This document shows, piece after piece, positions 14,868 through 21,437 of a DNA stretch of 21,540 bases (its first letter is position 1; each line of letters begins with the position of its first letter). The position numbers and the translations under genes are program-made. This DNA comes from JBHPCZ01 sp042573625. Lineage in GTDB: Bacteria; Desulfobacterota; Desulfobacteria; Desulfobacterales; UBA11574. Below the pieces are notes generated by a model. The model ran no database searches, was not told where the DNA came from, and worked only from the letters and a program-made list of their open reading frames with translations. The stretch is taken from contig JBHPCZ010000054.1 of assembly GCA_042573625.1 (NCBI GenBank), positions 1-21,540 on the forward strand, read 5' to 3'.

Positions 14868-14985
14868 ATCATATCTGTGAGAGGACCTGGGTGAGCTGCG
14901 GAAATGATTGTCATCGGCGCAGCCGAGCCTTATCCCCTCCGGGGTATTAATTTACAGCATACAGGAAAACGTATCGTATAAAAAA

Positions 14986-16413
14986 ATGGATCGTTCAACC
15001 ATCGCCGCCGTAGCAACGCCCGTCGGTAGTGGCGGTATCGGTATTATCAAGATTTCAGGTGATAATGCTCTGTCGATTGCCGCATCTATTTTTCGAAAGT
15101 CTAAATCTCCTCCCGAGGCACTGTCAGGCAGTCTGCGAGATCCATACGGCCCTTCCGGTTCTTCTTTTAAGTCTCACCGGCTATACTATGGGCATGTGGT
15201 GGATCCTGAAAGCGATAGAATTCTCGATGAGGTTCTCATTTCTATTATGAAGGCGCCGTACACATATACCCGGGAGGATGTTGTAGAAATAAATGCGCAT
15301 TCGGGCCCTGTCGCAATTCGTGGCATTCTGGACTTGGTACTAAAGAAAGGCGCCCGGCTTGCCGGGCCGGGGGAGTTTACCCAAAGAGCCTATCTTAACG
15401 GCCGAATAGACCTGACCCAGGCCGAAGCCGTTATCGATATTATCAATGCAAAAACTCAGAAATCGTTAGAGATTGCCACCGCACAGGTTAAGGGTGATCT
15501 GCGAGAATGCATTGAAGCCACCAGGGGCTCGATGCTCGAAATTCTGACCGAGATAGAGGCCGCCATAGATTTTCCGGAAGATGTTGGAGATATCCTTGAT
15601 GCGGCCAGAACCGTTGAATTTATTCGGCGCAAAGTTGTTGAACCGTTGAATGACCTTGTCAACCTCTATGATGATGCTCATGTTTTAAGAGACGGCCTTA
15701 AGCTGGTTGTTGTGGGAAGACCCAATGTTGGAAAATCCAGCCTGATGAACCGGCTGATAAAGAAGGATCGCGCAATCGTTACACCGATACCCGGAACAAC
15801 GAGGGACTTAATCGAAGAGACATTAAATATTCGCGGTATTCCGGTAATTATATCAGACACGGCCGGGTTTCATGAAACAAATGATCCGATAGAAGTTATT
15901 GGAATATCAAAAGCGCAGGAGTGTATTGACGATTCTGATCTGGTCCTTTTTATGGTTGACATTAGCGAGCCGTTAACACGCGAGGATGACAAGATCTATG
16001 AAACAATTCAAGAAAAAGAGACCATACTTGTTCTAAACAAAATCGACCTTGTTGATGAAGATTTTGGGTTTGAAATACCTGACTCATGGCGCCGAATGCC
16101 TTCTGTGCGGACATCGGCACTTTATAACATTGGTTTTACCGGGTTAAAAGATTTGATAGCAGATGTTTCCATGGGTGAATTCAACCTTGAAATCGGCAAT
16201 TTGATCATTCCCAATTTAAGACAGAAGATCGGCCTTGAACGGGCGCTTCAGGCTGCCGGGGCTGCAACAGAAGGATTACAGAGCGGAATACCTTCAGAAT
16301 TGATTGCTATCGATATAGAGGAGGCGATTAACTCGCTCGGTGAAATCATCGGGATTACTGTAAAAGAGGATGTGCTGGATCAGATATTCAGCAGGTTTTG
16401 CATCGGGAAATAG
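14986..16413 (+). CDS. mnmE: tRNA modification GTPase MnmE
   Basis: A 475-residue GTPase that, with MnmG, makes the (carboxymethyl)aminomethyl group on U34 of tRNAs. The N-terminal folate-binding domain (about 1-120) starts MDRSTIAAVATPVGSGGIG and contains the YTREDVVEIN stretch. A helical region follows, with the G domain inserted: G1 GRPNVGKSS (244-252), G2 PGTTRD, G3 DTAGF and G4 NKID. The C-terminal CIGK motif, whose cysteine is needed for activity, is present. I chose ATG 14986 because family similarity begins there; a TTG at 14908 would add 26 unconserved residues. The ribosome site is weak for both (AGGAAAA lies ~18 nt before the ATG). mnmG, often the next gene, does not follow; instead two parS sites do. 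Confidence 0.96.
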   Translation: MDRSTIAAVATPVGSGGIGIIKISGDNALSIAASIFRKSKSPPEALSGSLRDPYGPSGSSFKSHRLYYGHVVDPESDRILDEVLISIMKAPYTYTREDVVEINAHSGPVAIRGILDLVLKKGARLAGPGEFTQRAYLNGRIDLTQAEAVIDIINAKTQKSLEIATAQVKGDLRECIEATRGSMLEILTEIEAAIDFPEDVGDILDAARTVEFIRRKVVEPLNDLVNLYDDAHVLRDGLKLVVVGRPNVGKSSLMNRLIKKDRAIVTPIPGTTRDLIEETLNIRGIPVIISDTAGFHETNDPIEVIGISKAQECIDDSDLVLFMVDISEPLTREDDKIYETIQEKETILVLNKIDLVDEDFGFEIPDSWRRMPSVRTSALYNIGFTGLKDLIADVSMGEFNLEIGNLIIPNLRQKIGLERALQAAGAATEGLQSGIPSELIAIDIEEAINSLGEIIGITVKEDVLDQIFSRFCIGK

Positions 16414-16446
16414 AATTTACTAAGGAGTTCATGAATTATCCAACAA

Positions 16447-16462
16447 TGTTTCACGTGAAACA
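16447..16462. promoter_or_regulatory. parS: parS centromere site 1 (ParB binding)
   Basis: TGTTTCACGTGAAACA, an exact match to the widely conserved 16-bp palindromic ParB-binding site used in chromosome segregation. It is 33 bp after mnmE, inside a 14-codon mini-ORF. No parA or parB is in the window, but parS sites near the origin normally act with them. Confidence 0.93.
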
Positions 16463-16496
16463 ATTTTGCTAAGGTTAACCTGTCAGATATCAGCAA

Positions 16497-16512
16497 TGTT
16501 TCACGTGAAACA
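16497..16512. promoter_or_regulatory. parS: parS centromere site 2 (ParB binding)
   Basis: A second exact TGTTTCACGTGAAACA, starting 50 bp after the first. The flanks CAA on the left and ATT on the right are also the same, giving 22 identical bases at both sites (16444-16465 and 16494-16515). It lies 47 bp before the ATG of the next gene, so ParB could cover that promoter. Confidence 0.93.
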
Positions 16513-16559
16513 ATTAAATAAAAAGAGGCCTCGTGGTAAAGCCTCGAAGGAGTTAAGTT

Positions 16560-17309
16560 ATGGTGATAGATTTAACGGCATTTTTCAAAAAATACGAAGA
16601 ATTGTTGGCCACGGCCGACGATGTTTTCGATCGTATGCAAAGAGAGTATCCGGACTGCGTAAAGTGTAAAATAAAATGTGCCGATTGTTGCAATGCCCTG
16701 TTCGACCTGAGCTTGATCGAAGCGTTGTATATCAATCATCATTTCAATAACAAAATAAAAGGGCAAAACAGAGAGAGGCTGATTGAAAAGAGCAACCAGA
16801 TTGATCGGAAAATACACAAGATCAAGAAAAAGGCATACAAAGCCCTGGAGGGCGGCAAGACAGAGGATGATGTTTTGATGGAACTTGCCGAGGAGCGGGT
16901 CCGGTGTCCCCTGTTGAACGATCAGGAGGAGTGTGATCTTTATGATTATCGGCCCATAACCTGCCGGGTTTATGGGTTGCCAACCGCCATCGGCGGGTCG
17001 GGTCATACCTGTGGGTTATCCGGTTTTGTCCAGGGCGAAAAATATCCCACAGTGAATCTGGATGTCATTCAGGGGAAGCTTTTCGAAATATCGGCCGAAC
17101 TGGTAAAAGAGATAAAATCAAAACATATTAAAATGGCAGAGTTGCTGGTACCGTTATCCATGGCGATCCTTACGGACTATGACGATGAATATCTGGGTAT
17201 CGGAGAAAAGAAGAGCCCCAATGATACTGAGCAGACACAAAGTAAAGGAGAAGGCGATGAAGAAGATCTCTCCGGAAGAAGAGGAAGAAAGAAAAAAGGC
17301 CATATTTGA
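16560..17309 (+). CDS. YkgJ-family cysteine-cluster protein (putative zinc/iron chelating)
   Basis: A 249-residue protein of the YkgJ/CxxCxxCC family (PF03692), described as putative Zn or Fe chelators; no reaction is established. The N-terminal cluster is C33, C36, C40, C43 and C44 (CVKCKIKCADCC), and the second group is C116, C125, C135 and C151, within RCPLLND and YDYRPITCRVYG; the latter segment is the typical family wording. Between them is a Lys-rich helical stretch (about 60-110), and the C-terminus (about 220-249) is a charged, probably disordered tail (GEGDEEDLSGRRGRKKKG). AAGGAG lies 7 nt before the ATG. The start follows the parS pair, and its 3' end overlaps the next gene by 53 bp. 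Confidence 0.85.
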   Translation: MVIDLTAFFKKYEELLATADDVFDRMQREYPDCVKCKIKCADCCNALFDLSLIEALYINHHFNNKIKGQNRERLIEKSNQIDRKIHKIKKKAYKALEGGKTEDDVLMELAEERVRCPLLNDQEECDLYDYRPITCRVYGLPTAIGGSGHTCGLSGFVQGEKYPTVNLDVIQGKLFEISAELVKEIKSKHIKMAELLVPLSMAILTDYDDEYLGIGEKKSPNDTEQTQSKGEGDEEDLSGRRGRKKKGHI

Positions 17310-17619
17310 CAGCATGTCTCCGAGGCGCCAGAAACACATTCTAAAAAAAGGCTATGAAGATTGGGATCCGTTTCAGGAGCCCAAAGATCCCATTGATATT
17401 CGGAAAGATGAAACAAAGCGGACGACCCAGGAGCTCGTAAGGGAGTTCCTTCAGACAAAGAGCCATGAAAGCTACAGCAACCAATATGGAAGGGGTGTCT
17501 TTGATATTTGCCATGGGATAATCAACGATGATGAGGCGTGTCAGGGTATGTTCGAGTTTTCTGTCTGGTATCATGAGTTGTTAAAGAGGGAAGGGCATAT
17601 ACAAACAGAAGATATTTAA
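17257..17619 (+). CDS. Small conserved-looking protein of unknown function, overlapping the YkgJ-type gene
   Basis: A 120-residue protein I do not recognise. It starts with a highly charged helix (MKKISPEEEEERKKAIF), then SMSPRRQKHILKKGYEDWDP, a PKDPIDIRKD turn, and a C-terminal part rich in aromatic and acidic residues (RGVFDICHGIINDDEACQGM; FSVWYHELLKREGH). There is no signal peptide or membrane segment; it should be cytosolic. I chose ATG 17257 because AAAGGAG lies 6 nt upstream; an earlier in-frame start at 17179 lies deep in the upstream gene and lacks a ribosome site. The 53-bp overlap in another frame with the YkgJ-type gene indicates coexpression and perhaps a joint task. The repeat element at 17634 begins 14 bp after its stop. 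Confidence 0.75.
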   Translation: MKKISPEEEEERKKAIFDSMSPRRQKHILKKGYEDWDPFQEPKDPIDIRKDETKRTTQELVREFLQTKSHESYSNQYGRGVFDICHGIINDDEACQGMFEFSVWYHELLKREGHIQTEDI

Positions 17620-17633
17620 TAAGTTGTGATTTA

Positions 17634-17939
17634 ACCCTCCGCCTCTGGCGAGGGGCCCGGAGAGGTTCTATTGATCCGGGGAGCAATGCAATCAAAGCAC
17701 GAAATACGAATTTTCGAATGAGAGAAACAGGGCCAAGAAGTTGCTAACATGTATCTGAATTGTAGGTTTTTTGACAAATGATAGACATCGCACAATTATT
17801 GTTTAAAATTTTGAATTTTGATCATTCGAATTTGTTTCGTATTTCGTGCTTCGGATTTAGAATTTAGGTTCAGAAGCGCTTTTGGTCCCTCTCGCGGGGG
17901 CTTCCTGATGCCTCCCGCTATGCAGGAGGAGAGCTCACT
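17634..17939. repeat. Dispersed repeat, copy A (conserved ends, variable core)
   Basis: A 306-bp element whose ends match those of copy B at 20666-20976. Left end: ACCCTC-nn-CCT-n-TGGCG up to GGAGAGGTTC. Right end: GCTTCCTGATGCCTCC (16 bases identical in both) and then AGAGCTCACT (10 identical). The left end can fold as CCCTC/GAGGG enclosing GCC/GGC (17635-17655); the right end has CCTCC/GGAGG. The core is unlike that of copy B. No open reading frame of note lies inside. It fills the tail-to-tail gap between the small unknown gene and the degP-like gene. Confidence 0.7.
17697..17849. repeat. Inverted repeat inside copy A
   Basis: GCACGAAATACGAA (17697-17710) is the exact reverse complement of TTCGTATTTCGTGC (17836-17849), and the pairing continues with TTCGAAT (17713-17719) and ATTCGAA (17824-17830). 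The arms are about 105 bp apart. This could be the termini of a smaller inserted sequence or one long RNA stem. Confidence 0.7.
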
Positions 17940-18245
17940 TACGATAAGCAATGCTTCGCAAAAAAACAATGTCCTTCATTGCCATACAATATGCTTTCTC
18001 AAAGCATTTCCACCTGTTTTTATTTGACACCCCCCCCTTTTTCTATAATCAATTGCCCAATAAGGCGCATCTTTAAAGCCTCTTTGCCATTTAGAAAAAT
18101 TTTGATCCAATGTCGGTTTGATGATGGCCGGTGTTTCTCCAAATTATTCAGGTTTTGAAAATCATGCTTGCCAGAAATTTTGTTATAACCTGTTTGTTTT
18201 ACAGAGTAAACGAGTTGTACAGCATTGCTTCTGGTCGGTATTCTT
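17940..18245. other. Gene-free stretch after repeat copy A
   Basis: No gene is supported. It contains a perfect 7-bp hairpin ATGCTTT-CTC-AAAGCAT (17991-18007) without a T-run, the promoter-like boxes at 18024-18049, and then about 195 bp of low-information sequence up to the convergent degP-like stop at 18246. Confidence 0.5.
18024..18049 (+). promoter_or_regulatory. Promoter-like boxes separated by a homopolymeric C/T spacer
   Basis: A perfect TTGACA (18024-18029) and a perfect TATAAT (18044-18049) are only 14 nt apart, and the spacer is eight Cs, five Ts and a C. Fourteen is too short for normal sigma-70 activity. No plus-strand gene follows before the convergent degP-like gene, so any product would be a small RNA or an antisense transcript. 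Confidence 0.35.
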
Positions 18246-19685
18246 CTACTTTTTCAGGTTGATCACGACAAATCCAACATTCGCTCGCCGTATGAACAGA
18301 TGAATGGTTTTGCCCTTTTTAACCTTTTTTAAAGCCGATTCGTAATCTTTCACGGTTATAATGACCTGACGGTTGACCTCTTTGATGACATCACCGGCCT
18401 GGACACCGGCGTTTAAACCTTTGCTGCCGGATTTAACTTCAGCGACAATGATTCCCTGGGCGTCGGTAATATTAAAACGACGGGCAGTGTCGGGCGTTAT
18501 ATTTGAAACGCGAATGCCGAGTTCATCTTCAGATTCTACAGCATCTCTTCGGGATGCAATCCTGTCGTCTTTCCTTTTGGTAATTTTAACCTTGAATGTC
18601 TTTGTTCTTCCTTCACGCAGCACTATTATTTTTGCGGTGTCTCCGACACCAATACCCGCGATAATTCGGGTCAGGTCGCGGCTGGACGATATCTTTTCAC
18701 CCTCCACTTCAATGATGATGTCTCCGGGTTTGATGCCGGCTTGATCTGCCGGATCATCTTCAAAAACTTGTGCAACCATGGCCCCTTTACGGCTTTTTAG
18801 ACCATAGTATTCAGACATTTCCTCAGTGACATCCTGTATGGCGACGCCGAGCCATCCCCGGGAAACCTCTCCTTCTGTCTTCAGCTGTTCGATGATCCCT
18901 TTGGCGGCATTAATTGGGACGGCGAATCCGATCCCCTGGCCTCCGGCAATAATGGCCGTATTGATTCCCACGACTTCCCCCTCCATGTTGATCAGGGGGC
19001 CGCCGCTGTTGCCGGGATTGATGGATGCATCGGTTTGAATGAAATCGTCGTAGGGCCCGGAACCGATGACCCGCCCCTTAGCGCTGACAATACCGGCCGT
19101 AACGGTATGTTCCAGTCCAAAAGGGCTGCCGATGGCCACCACCCATTCTCCCACCTTGAGTTTGTCGGAATCTCCAGGCTCGGCATACGGAAGAGAGCGT
19201 CCTGATTTTATTTTGAGAAGTGCAAGATCCGTGCTCGGATCCCGCCCGACAATCTCGGCTTCGAACTCCTCGCCGTCATTGAGCTTAATCTCAATCTGAT
19301 CCGCGTTTTCGATCACGTGATTGTTGGTTACGATATAACCGCCTTTATCAATAATAAAACCGGACCCGAGGCTCCGCTGTTTAAATTCTTTTTGGTGTTG
19401 ATCGCCGAAAAACCGTTCAAAAAAATCATGAAAGGGATCGTCTTTACCAAAAGGATTTTTTTGGAAATGGCGAAAAACAGGACCGCCGCCGTTGATGGTT
19501 TTGACCGTTCTGATATTGACAACAGCTGGACTGACCTTTTCGGCCAGATGATGAAAGCTGTCCGGAACTGAAATCGTACCTGTCGGTGTTGCCTGTACCT
19601 GCGGAATCGAATTGAGATGGTAAGGCGCAAAAAGGGCGAGGGTCAGAAGCAATACAATCACGCTTATCTTTTTGACGGTATCCAT
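18246..19685 (-). CDS. degP: Do-family (DegP/DegQ) periplasmic serine endopeptidase (second paralogue)
   Basis: A 479-residue envelope protease/chaperone closer to classical DegP/DegQ than the first paralogue. An N-terminal signal peptide is visible (MDTVKKISVIVLLLTLALFA, then a likely cut near QVQATP). The protease domain has H123 (TNNHVI), D153 (STDLALL) and S227 (GNSGGPL), with a Q/G/F-rich loop before it (FFERFFGDQHQKEF) as in DegP loop LA. Two PDZ domains follow (about 270-365: GWLGVAIQDV, GIKPGDIIIEVEG; and about 385-475: GVQAGDVIKEVNRQ). The start ATG at 19685 has an excellent GGAGG about 7 nt upstream. It is a single-gene unit facing the small plus-strand genes tail to tail; upstream is a 317-bp divergent region. 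Confidence 0.94.
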   Translation of the reverse strand: MDTVKKISVIVLLLTLALFAPYHLNSIPQVQATPTGTISVPDSFHHLAEKVSPAVVNIRTVKTINGGGPVFRHFQKNPFGKDDPFHDFFERFFGDQHQKEFKQRSLGSGFIIDKGGYIVTNNHVIENADQIEIKLNDGEEFEAEIVGRDPSTDLALLKIKSGRSLPYAEPGDSDKLKVGEWVVAIGSPFGLEHTVTAGIVSAKGRVIGSGPYDDFIQTDASINPGNSGGPLINMEGEVVGINTAIIAGGQGIGFAVPINAAKGIIEQLKTEGEVSRGWLGVAIQDVTEEMSEYYGLKSRKGAMVAQVFEDDPADQAGIKPGDIIIEVEGEKISSSRDLTRIIAGIGVGDTAKIIVLREGRTKTFKVKITKRKDDRIASRRDAVESEDELGIRVSNITPDTARRFNITDAQGIIVAEVKSGSKGLNAGVQAGDVIKEVNRQVIITVKDYESALKKVKKGKTIHLFIRRANVGFVVINLKK

Positions 19686-20002
19686 TTAAAAACCTCCTAT
19701 AAGCAGTTTCAAAACCTCCCGTTCGCTGGTTTGAAAATTTTGATAAGTTCTAAGCCTATGAGGGCTCGGTGTGTTTGATCAATTAAAAAAGCTCAAATAT
19801 AGAACAAAAATCCTCATTTCCGTATGGACACTAACTAACCGTACACACAGAACCTGATTTTGGCAACAGACCGTTGACCTTTCAGTAAAATAAAAGCCAA
19901 ACACTTGATGTCAAGATAATAAATAAAAAAAAGATTGCATTATTAAAACCATTTATTAATATTAAGTAATGAATCATTTGAACGTTATGGAGAAGGGGAA
20001 AA
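19686..20002. other. Divergent regulatory region between the degP-like gene and the double RHH-like gene
   Basis: A gene-free 317 bp that must carry promoters for both genes. It is AT-rich on the right. The palindrome CTTGA-TG-TCAAG (19904-19915) lies about 90 bp before the plus-strand ATG and could be an operator. A TTGACC at 19874 has no good -10 partner. On the minus strand, the GGAGG of the degP-like gene is clear, but I did not find a convincing sigma-E or sigma-32 promoter. Confidence 0.45.
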
Positions 20003-20641
20003 ATGAAAAATGACGAAGAACAAGAACAGCCAAAAGGTATATTTCTATCCCGGCCGTCCACCTCGGATCTGAGGGGCAGACAGTCGGTTCGAGCCACTTT
20101 TAAGCTGACGGAAGGATGCATTGACGCCATCAGTATTGTCGCAACGCAGCTGGGCATCAAGCAAAAATCTCTTTTTGACCATTTGGTTGAAGATACCCAG
20201 GCCTTAAGTTCGATTGCCCGGAGAATTCGGGATATCAAATTGCAAAAGCAGAACCGTGTCCAAAAAACATACGTTATCAGCAGAAGATCTCTTTATTCAC
20301 TGGATAAAGTCTCCGGTAATTTCAACGCGCCGCGGGATGCTCTCATTGAATATTCTGTTCAGAGACTGTTGCCGATTATCGTCAAGGAACAGGAGAGGCA
20401 CGAGAGGCGAAAACAGATTCTTGGTGAAATTACGAAACATTTTAAAGACGGTGAAAAATTACTAAAGAAAATTAAGAAATTACTGGGGGAGGAAGACCCT
20501 ATTTATAACAGACTTGGAACAGTGATGAATCTATATGAAAATGCGAATGACAATATAGCGTCAATCGTTGAGAAGGGTAAAATAATTGAGGACTTTAAAC
20601 CGGACGATCTGGAACGGTTGCTTACGATATCCAGAGAATAA
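20003..20641 (+). CDS. Unknown protein with two ribbon-helix-helix-like segments and a helical tail
   Basis: A 212-residue protein I cannot name. After a charged N-terminus, the segment from residue 28 (SVRATFKLTEGCIDAISIVA, then TQLGIKQKSLFDHLVED) has the strand-helix-turn-helix pattern of a ribbon-helix-helix DNA-binding fold. A second, similar pattern begins near residue 88 (KTYVISRRSLYSLDKVSGNF, then NAPRDALIEYSVQRLLPII). The C-terminal ~85 residues are strongly helical and charged (KEQERHERRKQILGEI; KDGEKLLKKIKKLLGEED), suggesting a coiled coil. No membrane or signal segment is present. GGAG and AAGGGG lie just upstream of the ATG. A DNA-binding or regulatory role is inference from pattern only; its divergent arrangement with a DegP-like protease would fit a regulator. 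Repeat copy B begins 24 bp after its stop. Confidence 0.7.
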   Translation: MKNDEEQEQPKGIFLSRPSTSDLRGRQSVRATFKLTEGCIDAISIVATQLGIKQKSLFDHLVEDTQALSSIARRIRDIKLQKQNRVQKTYVISRRSLYSLDKVSGNFNAPRDALIEYSVQRLLPIIVKEQERHERRKQILGEITKHFKDGEKLLKKIKKLLGEEDPIYNRLGTVMNLYENANDNIASIVEKGKIIEDFKPDDLERLLTISRE

Positions 20642-20665
20642 TTGTTGGCTTTACATGTGCATTAG

Positions 20666-20976
20666 ACCCTCAACCTTTGGCGGAGGACCTGGAGAGGTTC
20701 AACCGATACGCGAGGTATCAATCAACCGGTGTTTTCAATATCAAATGTCGAATATCCAATATCGAATGAAAATAGCGTGTTTACTTTCAGGTTGAATTTT
20801 CCGTGAAATTTGACCCTGTCATTTTCCAAAGGCTGAAAAGACTTTATCATTCGGCATTCCTTGTTGGATATTGAATATTTGGTAACTTGTGAAATAGCGA
20901 CCGTTTTCAAGGCCGGAGGCGATGCCCCATCGTGGGTGCTTCCTGATGCCTCCGCTTTTCGGGAGAAGAGCTCACT
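20666..20976. repeat. Dispersed repeat, copy B (conserved ends, variable core)
   Basis: A 311-bp element with the same ends as copy A (17634-17939). Its left hairpin is CCTC/GAGG enclosing CC/GG, and near the right end CCCA-TCG-TGGG precedes the shared GCTTCCTGATGCCTCC. The core has its own imperfect inverted repeat: AATATCCAA near 20751-20759 and TTGGATATT at 20864-20872, with GAATG/CATTC also paired. Like copy A it sits in a tail-to-tail gap just after a plus-strand gene. Its last bases, AGAGCTCACT, contain the stop codon of the minus-strand HNH gene. Confidence 0.7.
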
Positions 20977-21280
20977 CTTTGTTGGTTTCTAACCGGACCC
21001 CCTCCAAATATTCCTCCCATTCCATGGGAAGGAGCTGTTTTTTTGCATTGTTGCATGCCTTGCAGGCGGTCACTGCATTGCCTTTGGTACTCCGTCCGCC
21101 CCGGGCGATGGGTACAATATGGTCCATGGTCAGCGCTTTGGGCGGTGTCGACCGGCCGCAGTAGTGACAGACACCCTTTGCGAGGCGACGTTTCCACCAC
21201 TGGGAGCTCCGGAGCTCTCTGGCCTTTCGTCGCTCTCTTTTAATGTCCGCTTCTTCTAGGTTGTATGCGTAAGGATCCAT
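20972..21280 (-). CDS. HNH endonuclease-family protein
   Basis: A 102-residue small HNH nuclease domain protein. The N-terminus is charged and helical (ADIKRERRKARELRSSQWWK). The ββα-metal fold shows C38-x2-C41, the DH pair D53-H54 (TMDHIVPIARGG), N68, the second zinc pair C73-x2-C76 (TACKACNNAKK) and an N77-N78 pair. Such proteins cut DNA; small stand-alone forms are common in Desulfobacterota and their role is unclear, with restriction, repair and homing all possible. The ribosome site before the ATG is weak (GAGATT at ~14 nt). The stop codon lies within the right end of repeat copy B. A frame ending at 21438 lies upstream on the same strand, leaving a 157-bp gap. Confidence 0.88.
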   Translation of the reverse strand: MDPYAYNLEEADIKRERRKARELRSSQWWKRRLAKGVCHYCGRSTPPKALTMDHIVPIARGGRSTKGNAVTACKACNNAKKQLLPMEWEEYLEGVRLETNKE

Positions 21281-21437
21281 ATTTTAGATTTTAATCTCTT
21301 CTCACTATTGGTCGGTACAGGGGGCCAAAAATTCAAAGCGTCGAGTGTTTTTGCCCTTTAATCGCGCCATGGACAATCCTATATCAAATCGCGCAAACTC
21401 GTATATAAGGGCTCGTAAGAAAAAACAGAGGCCTAGA

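Noticed and set aside
14908..14985. An N-terminal extension of MnmE from TTG 14908
   Set aside because: Family similarity starts at MDRSTIAA (14986); the added 26 residues have no counterpart in MnmE as known.
16466..16669. A 67-codon frame containing MFHVKQ from parS site 2
   Set aside because: Most of it overlaps the well-supported YkgJ-type gene in another frame, and its start lacks a ribosome site; the parS palindrome explains the protein-like words.
17179..17256. A longer start for the small unknown protein
   Set aside because: No ribosome site is present and the region is coding in the YkgJ-type gene; ATG 17257 has a strong AAAGGAG.
18118..18303. A 61-codon plus-strand frame before the degP-like stop
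   Set aside because: It has no ribosome site, starts with MMM and is rich in Phe/Cys; it runs antisense into the degP-like 3' end.
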